A stretch of DNA of 50,173 bases from CAYMKL01 sp964390805 (GTDB lineage Bacteria > Chloroflexota > Anaerolineae > VGOG01). A model generated the notes under the pieces. That model worked only from the letters and a program-made list of their open reading frames with translations, had not been told where the DNA came from and searched no databases. The stretch covers positions 1 through 50,173 of the forward strand of contig CAYMKL010000040.1 in the NCBI GenBank assembly GCA_964390805.1, given 5' to 3'. Shown piece by piece: positions 1 through 9,928 of the stretch. Position 1 is the stretch's first letter, and every line of letters starts with the position of its first letter. The position numbers and the translations under genes were made by a program.

Positions 1-2300
<2,300 letters not shown>

Positions 2301-2400
2301 GGTTGTCACCTCGCAGGGGATTTGGGGGCTGTGTCCCGCGCGCATCAAGCTAGTACAACTCGGCGGAAATCCCTCGGTAGTTATTTGCTCCAAGGGGATC

Positions 2401-2423
2401 CCTTCGACGGGCTCAGGACAAGC
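2401..2423 (+). repeat. Dispersed CCTTCGACGGGCTCAGGAC repeat, copy 1
   Basis: A 23-bp sequence, CCTTCGAC(G/C)GGCTCAGGACAAG-like, that recurs inverted at 5034-5055. I believe this short motif is common between genes in Chloroflexota genomes (recollection, not tested here). Confidence 0.6.
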
Positions 2424-2614
2424 GCCAGATCCCCGTCTGGAGCGACGTATCCAGTCGTTTCTGGCCGTTTCAAGCTAGTTCTCGTCGCGCAAGGACGGGA
2501 TCTGGCGATCCCTGGGCGAGCGTGAACCGACGAAGGATTTACGCCGTCGTGCACTAGGTGCCTGTCTTGCTAAACAGGGCGTCGCCACTTGCGACTCTAT
2601 ATCTGCTTCCAAGC

Positions 2615-2658
2615 GGCGTCTCGCCCCGTCTTAGACGCCAAATCGGGGCGAGGACGCC
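2615..2658. repeat. GC-rich hairpin repeat (family CCAAATCGGG...GACGCCCCT), copy 1
   Basis: GGCGTCTCGCCCCG at 2615-2628 pairs with CGGGGCGAGGACGCC at 2644-2658, with one extra G. The motif CCAAATCGGGGCG followed by GGACGCCCCT is shared with the hairpin at 18681-18734 (inverted), so both belong to one dispersed family. Confidence 0.6.
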
Positions 2659-2805
2659 CCTCAGAGCAATCTGGCGATATTCTATCACAAGAACGGCTCC
2701 TTGTCCAACCTGCTCCCTCACCCCGTGAAACCGGGTTCTGCAGACCGATTTGTCGGTTTTACAAACATTTTACAAAGCGCGAATACGGGCTTAACGTGGA
2801 GGGTG

Positions 2806-2811
2806 TATAAT
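2806..2811 (+). promoter_or_regulatory. Candidate -10 box (TATAAT)
   Basis: A perfect TATAAT preceded by GTG, 34 bp upstream of the ATG at 2846. No sequence close to TTGACA stands at the right distance, so this is weak. Confidence 0.35.
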
Positions 2812-2845
2812 GGGGTTGAATCTGACGAAAGCTTGAGAGATTGAG

Positions 2846-4969
2846 ATGACAAGGACTCTGCGAACTCGCTGGCTGGACCTGGCCATCACCGTGATTGTCT
2901 TCGTCCTGGCTCTGGCCGTCTACAACGCCACCCTGACCCCCAGCCTCTCCTACAAGAGTGCGGACGGGAACGAGCTGGCCACGGTGTGCTACACCCTGGG
3001 TCTGGCCCACTCGACAGGCTATCCCCTCTACACCTGGCTTGGCAAGCTGTTTACCTTCATTCCCGTAGGCGATATAGCCCATCGGGTCAACCTGATGTCG
3101 GCGGTTCTGGGGGCGGCAGGGGTGGCCTTGCTCTATCTGATCATGCTGACCATCACCAAGCGTCGCCTGCCTTCGATCTTCACGGCCCTGTTCTTCGCCT
3201 TCTCCCTCACCTTCTGGTCCCAGGCCGTCATCGCCGAGGTCTACACGCCCAACGTGTTCATGATCGCCCTCACCGTGTGGCTGCTGCTGAGCCCCCCCTC
3301 AATCCCCCCCAACCCTGGGGGGGAAGCAGATCGCAACGGGTTGCCTCGTACTATCTGCTTGCTGCTTGCTGCTCTCGCGTTCGGCCTCAGCCTGGGCACC
3401 CACCTGTCGAATCTGGGCTTTGCCCTGGCTTTCGCCCTCTACGTCCTGTTGATTGATTGGCGGGTGCTGAAGAAGCCGGCAGTGATAGCGGGCGCTCTGG
3501 CGCTTTTCTTCCTGGGCTGCTTGCAGTTCCTCTGGTTGCCCTACAAGGCCTCGACGCTCAACGATGCCTTCATGCTCCGCAACGCCCCTCGCACCTTGCA
3601 GAGCATCTACCGCTACACCTTGGGCGCTTTCCCACAGTTCAAGTTCGCCTTCCCCCTCCAGGCCATTCCCGACCGCATCGTCCTCTACCTGGAACTCCTA
3701 CGCCAGAACTTCGGCGTGGTTGGCATCGTGCTGGGCATCTACGGGATGTGGGAGATGCTCTTCCGCCACACCAGGAAATTCTACCTTTTCATCGCCATGT
3801 ATCTGATCCACGTTTTCTTCTTCGTTCAATACCGCGTCTTTGACCTGGATGTCTTCTTCATCCCAGCGCACTTCATCTATGTGGTTTTCATCGGGTATAG
3901 CGTGCACCGGCTGGTCGAATATGTTCACGCTTTGTTAAGTCCACGAAACCAGGTTTTTGCAACCCTCTCTAACCAAGGCACGCGCAATGGCGGGAGTTCA
4001 CAGGATCCTGAAAGGCATTGTGAAGCGGAAAAACCCTTTGGGCTGAGCCTCAGGACGAAGCCTGGTTTCTCTAACCTTGGAGCGAGGCTGTGCCGGGGAG
4101 CGGTGAACGTGGGACTGGCTTTGCTTCTTTGCCTGCCCATCGCCAGGGAAGTGCGGGCCAACTACGATAGGAACGACTATTCTGATGAGACGGCCATCAA
4201 CGATTTCTACGAGAACGCCTTCGAGATTCTGCCAGAAGGCAGCGTTCTCCTTGGTCGTGGCGGCGTCTTCGGCCACGATATGTTCTACTTCCGCCTGGTT
4301 TACAACCTGCGCCCCGACGTTCTGATGCCCCACCTCAACAATCCCCGGCCAAGGCCACGAGATGTCAGGGGGCGTGAAATCTACACCACCATGCGCCTGG
4401 ATTCCGCCCAGGCTGGACGCGGGCCCTGGGCTCTCCCGCCCGGCCTGGTAGAATCCAACGCCTGGCACATCCCCATTCTGATGGGTCAGAGCGACGGCGC
4501 GATACCCGGCGGCAGGGGACGCGTTTTGGTCCTTTACCGAGTTAGCTCAGAGCCACCGGACTTGGTGGTGAGAAGAGCCGAGCCGGAATATTCAATCGGT
4601 CAGCAGTTGGGTGGGCTGGAGCTGGTGGGTTATGACCTGAAGGGTGAGGAGGTAAGCCCGGGCGGTCACTTGCACCTGACCTTCTACTGGCGGGTTCTGA
4701 GGCCGGAGCAAGCCCTCATCGCCACCGTGCTTGGAGAACAGACGCTAGAGGCTCACCCTTTGGGCTTGGGCAACTTGCCCCGCTACAGACAGGAATTTCG
4801 TCCGCCGCAAGATGCCATCGTCGTCGAGGACTACTTGCTCGTCGTGCCATCCCGAATGCCCTTGGGCTCGCACACTTTGAAGGTGGGACTGCAACAGCTC
4901 CTACGGCCCGGGCAAGGGGGACAGTCCAATGGGAAAGTGCTTGAGATCGGGGAAGTTCTCGTCAAATAG
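2846..4969 (+). CDS. DUF2723/TMEM260-like polytopic membrane protein
   Basis: 707 residues. The N-terminal half has many hydrophobic segments; after a first membrane helix (residues 11-31) comes an external loop with DGNELATVC and AHSTGYPLY. This corresponds to the DxGE...aHPPGYPLY region of DUF2723 (TMEM260) proteins, which belong to the GT-C-like membrane glycosyltransferase group. The C-terminal part, after about residue 430, is soluble and ends in a beta-rich domain (about 560-707). The likely role is transfer of a sugar from a lipid-linked donor outside the membrane; the substrate is unknown. Two stretches look like repeats inserted in frame: residues 149-161 (Pro/Gly-rich) and about 366-411 (polar, bounded by AAACCAGGTTT-type motifs). 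Both fall in loops between helices, so the protein may still fold. Confidence 0.75.
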   Translation: MTRTLRTRWLDLAITVIVFVLALAVYNATLTPSLSYKSADGNELATVCYTLGLAHSTGYPLYTWLGKLFTFIPVGDIAHRVNLMSAVLGAAGVALLYLIMLTITKRRLPSIFTALFFAFSLTFWSQAVIAEVYTPNVFMIALTVWLLLSPPSIPPNPGGEADRNGLPRTICLLLAALAFGLSLGTHLSNLGFALAFALYVLLIDWRVLKKPAVIAGALALFFLGCLQFLWLPYKASTLNDAFMLRNAPRTLQSIYRYTLGAFPQFKFAFPLQAIPDRIVLYLELLRQNFGVVGIVLGIYGMWEMLFRHTRKFYLFIAMYLIHVFFFVQYRVFDLDVFFIPAHFIYVVFIGYSVHRLVEYVHALLSPRNQVFATLSNQGTRNGGSSQDPERHCEAEKPFGLSLRTKPGFSNLGARLCRGAVNVGLALLLCLPIAREVRANYDRNDYSDETAINDFYENAFEILPEGSVLLGRGGVFGHDMFYFRLVYNLRPDVLMPHLNNPRPRPRDVRGREIYTTMRLDSAQAGRGPWALPPGLVESNAWHIPILMGQSDGAIPGGRGRVLVLYRVSSEPPDLVVRRAEPEYSIGQQLGGLELVGYDLKGEEVSPGGHLHLTFYWRVLRPEQALIATVLGEQTLEAHPLGLGNLPRYRQEFRPPQDAIVVEDYLLVVPSRMPLGSHTLKVGLQQLLRPGQGGQSNGKVLEIGEVLVK
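3291..3324 (+). repeat. C-run/G-run repeat inside the DUF2723 gene
   Basis: CCCCCCTCAATCCCCCCC followed by AACCCTGGGGGG forms an imperfect hairpin and encodes a Pro/Gly-rich stretch in a loop between membrane helices. It looks like a small repeat inserted in frame. Confidence 0.5.
3941..4080 (+). repeat. In-frame repeat element bounded by AAACCAGGTTT-type motifs
   Basis: GAAACCAGGTTTTT (3945-3958) and AAGCCTGGTTTCT (4058-4070) bound about 125 bp that encode a polar, low-conservation stretch (residues about 366-411) between membrane helices. The same boundary motif frames the 97-bp element at 25843-25939. Confidence 0.55.
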
Positions 4970-4977
4970 AAAGTTGG

Positions 4978-5030
4978 GAGTTTCGGGTTCGGAGTTTCGA
5001 GTTAGATGAACTCGAAACCCGAAACTCAAA
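4978..5030. repeat. Inverted heptanucleotide array 1
   Basis: Left arm in 7-bp units: GAGTTTC, GGGTTCG, GAGTTTC, GAGTTAG (4978-5005). Right arm after ATGA: ACTCGAA, ACCCGAA, ACTCAAA (5010-5030). GAGTTTCGGGTT (4978-4989) pairs perfectly with AACCCGAAACTC (5016-5027). It starts 8 bp after the stop codon of the DUF2723 gene. Confidence 0.8.
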
Positions 5031-5033
5031 ACC

Positions 5034-5055
5034 TTGTCCTGAGCCTGGTCGAAGG
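5034..5055 (-). repeat. Dispersed CCTTCGAC..GGCTCAGGAC repeat, copy 2
   Basis: TTGTCCTGAGCCTGGTCGAAGG, the reverse-complement relative of the copy at 2401-2423. It lies directly upstream of the ribosome site of the next gene. Confidence 0.6.
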
Positions 5056-5077
5056 ATCGAAACTCATGGAGGTATTC

Positions 5078-5536
5078 ATGTCTAAGAGTCAGAAGATACT
5101 GATCAGTTTCGGAGCTTTCATCATCGTAGCCGTCATGGTCATCGGGGCTTTTTCCATGGGGATATACGTGGGAGAGAGGGGCTGGACAGCCGCGCCTCCC
5201 TCGATAACGGGTGCCGGCAAGGCACAGCCTCCTCAGGGCCAGAAGGTAGAGCCTGACAAGCAACCCTCCGCTCCCAGGGAGCCGCTGCCGAAGGGCAAAC
5301 CGGATCTAATCGGGGTCGTGCAGAGCGCGACGGGGAAAAGCGTGACCATCAAGACGGGCCAGGGGCCGCGCCTGGTGCTGGTTAGCGACCAGACGCAAGT
5401 CAGGTGGCATGACGACCGGGAAGCCACACTGGCCGATCTCCGACGCAACGTGGGCGTCGCTGTCTTCGGCGATTTCGGCGACGACGGCCGCACCCTCACG
5501 GCCAGCGTGATCGTCATACTGCCGCCGAAGAACTGA
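5078..5536 (+). CDS. Small membrane-anchored protein with DUF5666-like beta domain
   Basis: 152 residues. I place the start at ATG 5078 because GGAGG stands five bases upstream and the product then begins MSKSQKILISF, a normal signal-anchor. An upstream in-frame ATG at 5006 would add residues read from repeat DNA only. One hydrophobic segment covers residues 7-29. A Pro/Lys-rich linker follows, then a roughly 75-residue beta-rich domain (IGVVQSATGKSVTIKTG, later VAVFGDFGDDGRTLTAS). The domain resembles DUF5666/OB-like domains in exported proteins. It probably sits outside the membrane. Function unknown. Confidence 0.7.
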   Translation: MSKSQKILISFGAFIIVAVMVIGAFSMGIYVGERGWTAAPPSITGAGKAQPPQGQKVEPDKQPSAPREPLPKGKPDLIGVVQSATGKSVTIKTGQGPRLVLVSDQTQVRWHDDREATLADLRRNVGVAVFGDFGDDGRTLTASVIVILPPKN

Positions 5537-5634
5537 ACTTCCCCTCCCTCGGAGGGAGAGGCCAGGGGAGCCAATCATCGAAAAGCCCACCCCCCACCGA
5601 CCTCCCCCTACGAGGTAGAAGGGCAGGGCATCAT

Positions 5635-5664
5635 AAAAAAGCCACCAGAGGCCTTAACCTCTGG
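5635..5664 (-). terminator. Hairpin with T6 tract, minus orientation
   Basis: CCAGAGG (5645-5651) and CCTCTGG (5658-5664) form a stem around a 6-base loop; on the minus strand it is followed by GGC and TTTTTT. No minus-strand gene ends here, so it may be a bidirectional stop at the end of the upstream gene or a repeat. Confidence 0.35.
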
Positions 5665-5703
5665 CAGCTCTTCAGTTAGATCATAGAAACGGGCCAAAAG
5701 GTC

Positions 5704-5732
5704 TTGACAATGGCCCGTTTTTGTGATATACT
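5704..5732 (+). promoter_or_regulatory. Strong sigma70-type promoter of the exporter operon
   Basis: TTGACA at 5704-5709, a 17-bp spacer, and TATACT at 5727-5732. It faces the small membrane protein and tetR genes and is followed at once by a TetR-type operator. Confidence 0.8.
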
Positions 5733-5738
5733 ATCACT

Positions 5739-5756
5739 AGACTGACCAGTCGGTTT
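5739..5756 (+). promoter_or_regulatory. Candidate TetR-family operator
   Basis: GACTGACCAGTC (5740-5751), an imperfect palindrome of the GACTG/CAGTC type seen at many TetR-family sites, lies at about +1 to +12 relative to the promoter at 5704-5732. Binding of the TetR protein encoded at 6103-6720 would block transcription; that assignment is inference from position and sequence type. Confidence 0.55.
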
Positions 5757-5820
5757 AGAAACCAAACCTGTCGAAGTTTGGTCCGGGTTCTGAAAGAGAC
5801 TGAAAAAGAAGGAGGAGGAA

Positions 5821-6090
5821 ATGATCGTCGTTCTGTTGCTAATCACTATCGTGGGCAGCATCCTGGTGACCTGGCTGCTGCCGATGGCCTTCAACAGTGA
5901 GCCGCCCTACGGCGTGGCGGTAGACATTGGCGTCGGCACAGCGCTGGCAGTGCTCTGGTCGCTGCTGGCCTACTTCGTGATCTTGCCGTTCATCAACCTG
6001 AGCGGGGCATTGGCGTTGGTTTTGAGCGCCGCCGATGCCATTGGCTTTGCGGCAGTCATGCTGTGGGTGCTGCGACGGATCAAGCGATAA
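5821..6090 (+). CDS. Small three-helix membrane protein
   Basis: 89 residues with a very strong ribosome site (GAAGGAGGAGGAA). Hydrophobic segments lie at about residues 2-22, 40-58 and 62-83, followed by a basic end (RRIKR). No family recognised. It is the first gene of the TetR-controlled operon, 12 bp before tetR, so it may be an accessory membrane component or simply part of the stress regulon. Confidence 0.7.
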   Translation: MIVVLLLITIVGSILVTWLLPMAFNSEPPYGVAVDIGVGTALAVLWSLLAYFVILPFINLSGALALVLSAADAIGFAAVMLWVLRRIKR

Positions 6091-6102
6091 CAGGGGTGGC
6101 GA

Positions 6103-6720
6103 ATGACGCCTAGAGCAGACGTTTCGGAGGAGCGAAAGGCACAGATCTACCAGGCGGCGCTGGCGTGCTTCAACCGCAAAGGCTATCACCGCACGACGAT
6201 GGACGACATCGTGGCCGAGAGCGGCCTGAGCAAGGGCTCGCTGTACTGGTACTTCAAGAGCAAGAAAGAGCTGTTCATTTCACTGTTCCAGGAGGTCATG
6301 GGGCAGATCGGACAGGCGTGGGATGGCATCGCGGCCAACCAGGAAGCCAGCGCGACGGAGAAGCTGCGCGCCAGCCTGGCCCTCTTTCGAGCCGAGCTCA
6401 AGGGAATGATACCCTTCTTTGGCGTGATGATGGAGGCCTGGGCGCTGACCCGCTACGACGAAGACGTGGAAAGCATCACGCAAGAGCTGTACGGGCCCTA
6501 CCTGGACATCATGACCCACATCATCGAGGACGGTGTCGCCAGTGGAGAGTTTCGGGTGGACTCCACGCGGGCGATGGCTTTGGTGATCATGACGCTCTTC
6601 GACGGGATTACGCTGGCCCTGGGCACTGGTCTGTGGCACGGCGATTGGGATGCTTTGATGGACGCGGCGGAAGAGTTGGTGTTGCGTGGCCTGGGAGTGG
6701 AGGGCAAGCGTGCCGACTGA
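6103..6720 (+). CDS. TetR/AcrR-family transcriptional regulator
   Basis: 205 residues, normal for the family. The N-terminal helix-turn-helix spans residues 10-58 (ALACFNRKGYHRTTMDDIVA, then GLSKGSLYWYFKSKKELF). The C-terminal ligand domain is all-helical. Its gene sits between the operon promoter and the first ABC ATPase, whose GTG start overlaps its last codons, so it is cotranscribed with the exporter and probably represses it through the operator at 5739-5756. E. coli CecR next to ybhGFSR is a similar arrangement. The ligand is unknown. Confidence 0.9.
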   Translation: MTPRADVSEERKAQIYQAALACFNRKGYHRTTMDDIVAESGLSKGSLYWYFKSKKELFISLFQEVMGQIGQAWDGIAANQEASATEKLRASLALFRAELKGMIPFFGVMMEAWALTRYDEDVESITQELYGPYLDIMTHIIEDGVASGEFRVDSTRAMALVIMTLFDGITLALGTGLWHGDWDALMDAAEELVLRGLGVEGKRAD

Positions 6721-7669
6721 TAATCTGATTATCGAAACCGAAAACCTGACGCGGGCATTCAAGAACGTCGTCGCGGTGGACGGGCTGAATCTGAGCGTGC
6801 GGCAAGGCGAGATCTTCGGCCTGGTCGGCCCCGACGGCGCGGGCAAGACCACCACCATCCGCTTGCTGGTGGCCATCATGGATCCCACCGACGGCCAGGC
6901 CAGGGTGTTTGGCTACGACACCATGCGGCAGCCGGAGCCCATCAAGCAGCGCATCGGCTACATGGCGCAGCGGTTCAACCTCTACGGCGACCTCTCGGTG
7001 CTGGAGAACCTCAACTTCTTCGCCGACGTGTTCGAGGTGCGCGGGAAGGTGCGGCAAGAGCGAATCGAGCGGCTGCTGCGCTTCGCCCGCCTGACCGAGT
7101 TCCGCGACCGGCGGGCGGCGCATCTCTCCGGCGGGATGCAGAAGAAGCTGGCCCTGGCCTGCACCCTCATCCACACGCCAGAGATCATCTTCCTGGACGA
7201 GCCCACCACCGGCGTGGATCCGGTCTCCCGCCGCGAGTTCTGGGATATTCTGACCGAGCTGCATCTGCAAGGCGTCACCCTCCTGGTCAGCACGCCCTAC
7301 ATGGACGAGGCCGAGCGCTGCTCGCGGGTGGGGCTGATGTACCAGGGGCGGATGATCGTCTGCGACACGCCAGAGCGGGTGAAGGCCATGACCGAGGGAG
7401 AGCTGATCGCCCTGCGGCCCTCCGATGTGCGGCGGGCGAGGGAGGTGCTGGCTGGGCTGGAAGGCATCCTGGAGATGCAAACCTTTGGCGACCAGTTGCG
7501 CATCTTCGTCATAGACGCCGACCAGGTAATGGCTCAGGGTCGCGCCGCGCTGGCTGCCCAAGGCATTGAGATGCTGGACGTGCGCCGGACCAGACCGCGC
7601 ATGGAAGAGGCGTTCATCTCGCTCATCCGGCGGCGGAGATCAGACCCTAAGGGTTTTGGAAACCCTTAG
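6710..7669 (+). CDS. ABC-2 exporter ATPase, first copy (YbhF N-half-like)
   Basis: 319 residues from GTG 6710, chosen because GGAGGG lies five bases upstream; it overlaps the end of tetR by 11 bp. A full ATPase domain is visible: Walker A GPDGAGKTT at 40-48 (Asp in place of the common Asn), signature LSGGMQKK, Walker B IIFLDEPTTGVDP, and a switch region with STPYMDEAERC in which the usual His is Pro-Tyr, so the H-loop looks altered. A C-terminal extension of about 90 residues follows. The final residues, after RRRRS, and the stop codon are encoded by a 31-bp palindromic repeat. It probably pairs with the second ATPase (11108-12064) to drive the two permeases. Confidence 0.9.
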   Translation: MPTDNLIIETENLTRAFKNVVAVDGLNLSVRQGEIFGLVGPDGAGKTTTIRLLVAIMDPTDGQARVFGYDTMRQPEPIKQRIGYMAQRFNLYGDLSVLENLNFFADVFEVRGKVRQERIERLLRFARLTEFRDRRAAHLSGGMQKKLALACTLIHTPEIIFLDEPTTGVDPVSRREFWDILTELHLQGVTLLVSTPYMDEAERCSRVGLMYQGRMIVCDTPERVKAMTEGELIALRPSDVRRAREVLAGLEGILEMQTFGDQLRIFVIDADQVMAQGRAALAAQGIEMLDVRRTRPRMEEAFISLIRRRRSDPKGFGNP

Positions 7670-7673
7670 GGTC
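7643..7673. repeat. Perfect 14-bp hairpin repeat (GACCCTAAGGGTTT) overlapping a stop codon
   Basis: GACCCTAAGGGTTT (7643-7656), a 3-base loop, AAACCCTTAGGGTC (7660-7673). The TAG stop of the upstream ATPase (7667-7669) lies in the right arm. A relative with GACCCTTAGGG arms is at 19794-19824. Confidence 0.85.
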
Positions 7674-7693
7674 TTGAATCGGAGGCTGATCAA

Positions 7694-8140
7694 ATGTCCA
7701 AGTTCTCGTTCTGGCAAAGATGGTTACTTATCGTCGGCCTGGTCGTTGCCGCCTTTGGGCTGGTGATGGCCTTTTTCAACGGGACAGCAGTTTTTGAGCT
7801 GTTCAATAGCCAGATTGACCCTGTCTTCTGGGGCAACGGGGACATGCCAGAGGCCGCTACTCGATTTCGGCAATGGGCTTACGGAGCCTGGGGCGCGACG
7901 GTGGCGGGATGGGGCGTTTTCATCGTCTTCATCGCCCACTACCCCTTCAGGCACAAGGAACGGTGGTCGTGGAATTGTATCGCGGTGGGGCTGCTGGTCT
8001 GGTACCTGGTTGACACGGCCATCTCCCTCTATTTCAGAGTCTACTTCAATGCCGCCTTCAACACCCTTCTGCTGATCCTGAGCGCGCTGCCCCTGGCCGG
8101 CACCAGAAAGCACTTCCATGCAAAGCAAAGACCAGGCTGA
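7694..8140 (+). CDS. Four-helix integral membrane protein
   Basis: 148 residues with hydrophobic segments at about residues 9-31, 62-86, 97-113 and 118-136. No family recognised. The GNAT gene starts inside its last 23 bases, which indicates translational coupling. It lies inside the exporter operon but resembles neither a permease nor an adaptor. Confidence 0.75.
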   Translation: MSKFSFWQRWLLIVGLVVAAFGLVMAFFNGTAVFELFNSQIDPVFWGNGDMPEAATRFRQWAYGAWGATVAGWGVFIVFIAHYPFRHKERWSWNCIAVGLLVWYLVDTAISLYFRVYFNAAFNTLLLILSALPLAGTRKHFHAKQRPG

Positions 8141-8714
8141 GATTCGTTTCGGCCTACCCGAGCATTGTCGGCGTCAGGCAGCAGAGCTCTACTACGAGGC
8201 GTTTCGTCAGAAATTCGAGCCGATCATGAGCTCACAGCAACACGGCGTTGCTGTCCTGGAAAAAGCCTTCGACTCCGAGCGCGCCATCGTCGCTCTGTGG
8301 CAGGGCCAGCTAGCCGGAGTGGCCGGTTTGCACTACGGCGGGCGTCAGTTTGTCAATGCTAGGGCGTCTGCCTTCGCCCACGAGTTCGGTTGGCTAAGCG
8401 GCCTGTGGAGGTTTGCGCTGTTTGCCGCTTTCGCCCAACGTGAGCGCAAGGGAGTGCTATTGCTGGATGACATCGCCGTACATTCTTCCATGCGAGGCAA
8501 GGGGATCGGCACGCGACTGCTGCAGGCCGTGTTTGACTTGGCGCGGTCCAGTGGATTCGGCTCGGTACGATTAGTTGTGGTGGACACGAATCCAGACGCG
8601 CGCCGCCTCTACGAGCGGCTGGGCTTTGTGCCCATCCAAACGCGGAAATACACTTATCTGCGCCGAGTGATGGGCTTTGCAGCCGCTACGACGATGATAA
8701 AAGAGATTGCCTGA
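8118..8714 (+). CDS. GNAT-family N-acetyltransferase
   Basis: 198 residues. The acetyl-CoA binding core is visible near residues 115-135 as DIAVHSSMRGKGIGTRLLQA (motif A, R-x-x-G-x-G), followed by a beta strand (VRLVVVDTNPDARRLYERLG) typical of motif B. It transfers an acetyl group from acetyl-CoA to an amine; the substrate is unknown. Being in an exporter operon it might modify the exported compound or a toxic amine, as some resistance operons do; this is inference. It overlaps the upstream gene and ends 11 bp before the first permease. Confidence 0.85.
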   Translation: MQSKDQAEIRFGLPEHCRRQAAELYYEAFRQKFEPIMSSQQHGVAVLEKAFDSERAIVALWQGQLAGVAGLHYGGRQFVNARASAFAHEFGWLSGLWRFALFAAFAQRERKGVLLLDDIAVHSSMRGKGIGTRLLQAVFDLARSSGFGSVRLVVVDTNPDARRLYERLGFVPIQTRKYTYLRRVMGFAAATTMIKEIA

Positions 8715-8725
8715 GAGTTTGGATT

Positions 8726-9856
8726 ATGAACGTGCGGCGAGTCCTGTCCGTCATACGCAAAGAGTGGTGGCACATCACGCGGGATCGCACCTCTTTTGTC
8801 CTGCTGTTGCTATCGCCGGTGCTGGCCCTGGTGACCATGGCCTACGCTTTCTCCATTGACATCAAAGATGTAGGCATCGGCGTGATGAACCAGGACCTCA
8901 GCCCCTTGTCGAGACAATACCTGGCCCAACTGAGCAGCACCGACGCGCTGCGCGTGGAGGTCTGGCCGCAGAGCCTGGACGAGGTGGAGCGGTTGATGAT
9001 GCAGGGACGGGTCAAGGCGGTGATCATCATCCCGCGCGGCTTTGCCCAGGACATGGAGGCGGGGCGCACAGCGGCCTTGCAGGTGGTGGTGGACGGCACC
9101 GATCCCAACACCGCCGGCCATGCCATCCGGCACATCAGCGCGCACACGGAGCATTTCGCCACCGAACGACTCAAGCGCCAACTGGCAGGGGCTGGTCTGT
9201 CGTCAGTCAATCTGTCGCCCATTGACCTGCGGCTGCGGGCCTGGTTCAATCCTTCCCTCAAATTCACCGTCTCCCTGATCCCCGCGCTGGTGGGAGTGGT
9301 GCTCAGCGTGCCGGCCATGGCCGCGTCGCTGGCCCTAGCCCGAGAGCGAGAGTGGGGCACGATGGAAGGGTTGATCGTCACGCCCATCGGCCGCGGCGAG
9401 TTGATCATCGGCAAGCTCGTCCCCTACGTGATGGCCGGCCTGCTGAGCGTGCCGCTCTGCGCGGCCACCGCCGTCTATGTCTTCGGCGTGCCCTTCCGAG
9501 GCAGCCCCTGGCTATACCTGATCCTGTCCGCCGTCTTTCTGTTCGCCACCATGAGCATCTCGCTATTGCTCTCTGTCTTCACCAACAGCCAGCAGGTGGC
9601 CATTATCGGCTCCATGATCATCTTTCTCTTTTCCGGCTTCTTCATGTCCGGCCTGTTGATTCCCCTGGCCATCATGGGGCCGGTGCTCAAGATGGAAGCC
9701 ATGATGTTCCCCACCACCCATTTCGTCATCATCAGCCGGGGCGTTTTCGTCAAAGGCGCTGGCCTGGCCGAGTTGCAGGGATACGCCATCGTGCTGGCCG
9801 TCATGGGTGTGATTTTTCTGGCGCTGACGGCGTTGATGTTCAAGAAGAAACTGTGA
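8726..9856 (+). CDS. ABC-2 type exporter permease, first copy
   Basis: 376 residues. One N-terminal membrane helix (about 25-45, after RKEWWHITRDRTSF), a large external domain (about 46-180), then five helices (about 185-372). This topology matches the YbhS/YbhR and ABC2_membrane_3 group. The coupling element EREWGTMEGLIVTPIGRGEL before the third helix is the typical cytoplasmic motif. It lies between the GNAT and the second permease and should form a heterodimer with the latter. Confidence 0.9.
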   Translation: MNVRRVLSVIRKEWWHITRDRTSFVLLLLSPVLALVTMAYAFSIDIKDVGIGVMNQDLSPLSRQYLAQLSSTDALRVEVWPQSLDEVERLMMQGRVKAVIIIPRGFAQDMEAGRTAALQVVVDGTDPNTAGHAIRHISAHTEHFATERLKRQLAGAGLSSVNLSPIDLRLRAWFNPSLKFTVSLIPALVGVVLSVPAMAASLALAREREWGTMEGLIVTPIGRGELIIGKLVPYVMAGLLSVPLCAATAVYVFGVPFRGSPWLYLILSAVFLFATMSISLLLSVFTNSQQVAIIGSMIIFLFSGFFMSGLLIPLAIMGPVLKMEAMMFPTTHFVIISRGVFVKGAGLAELQGYAIVLAVMGVIFLALTALMFKKKL

Positions 9857-9858
9857 AA

Positions 9859-9914
9859 CGTATTGCGTATTGCGTAGTGCGTAGTGCGTAACGGAATACG
9901 AAATACGCAATACG
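9859..9914. repeat. Inverted heptanucleotide array 2
   Basis: Left arm: CGTATTG, CGTATTG, CGTAGTG, CGTAGTG, CGTAACG (9859-9893). Right arm: GAATACG, AAATACG, CAATACG (9894-9914). It fills the space between the two permease genes, starting two bases after a stop codon. Confidence 0.85.
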
Positions 9915-9928
9915 CAGCAGAGGCTCAG

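Larger units (their letters stand above)
2301..2845. other. Divergent intergenic region (545 bp) with small repeats
   Basis: No convincing gene lies between the divergent CHAT gene and the membrane protein gene. The region holds a CGCCAGATCCC inverted pair (about 2423-2433 and 2499-2510), a dispersed 23-bp repeat (2401-2423) and a GC-rich hairpin repeat (2615-2658). A perfect TATAAT at 2806-2811 lies 34 bp before the next start codon and is a plausible -10 box, although no good -35 is seen. Confidence 0.5.

Noticed and set aside
5006..5077. Upstream start for the small membrane-anchored protein
   Set aside because: It would read through the heptamer array and the dispersed repeat; GGAGG before 5078 and the signal-anchor favour the later start.
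9859..9914. CRISPR-like array
   Set aside because: Units are only 7 bp, contiguous and without spacers; no cas genes are present.
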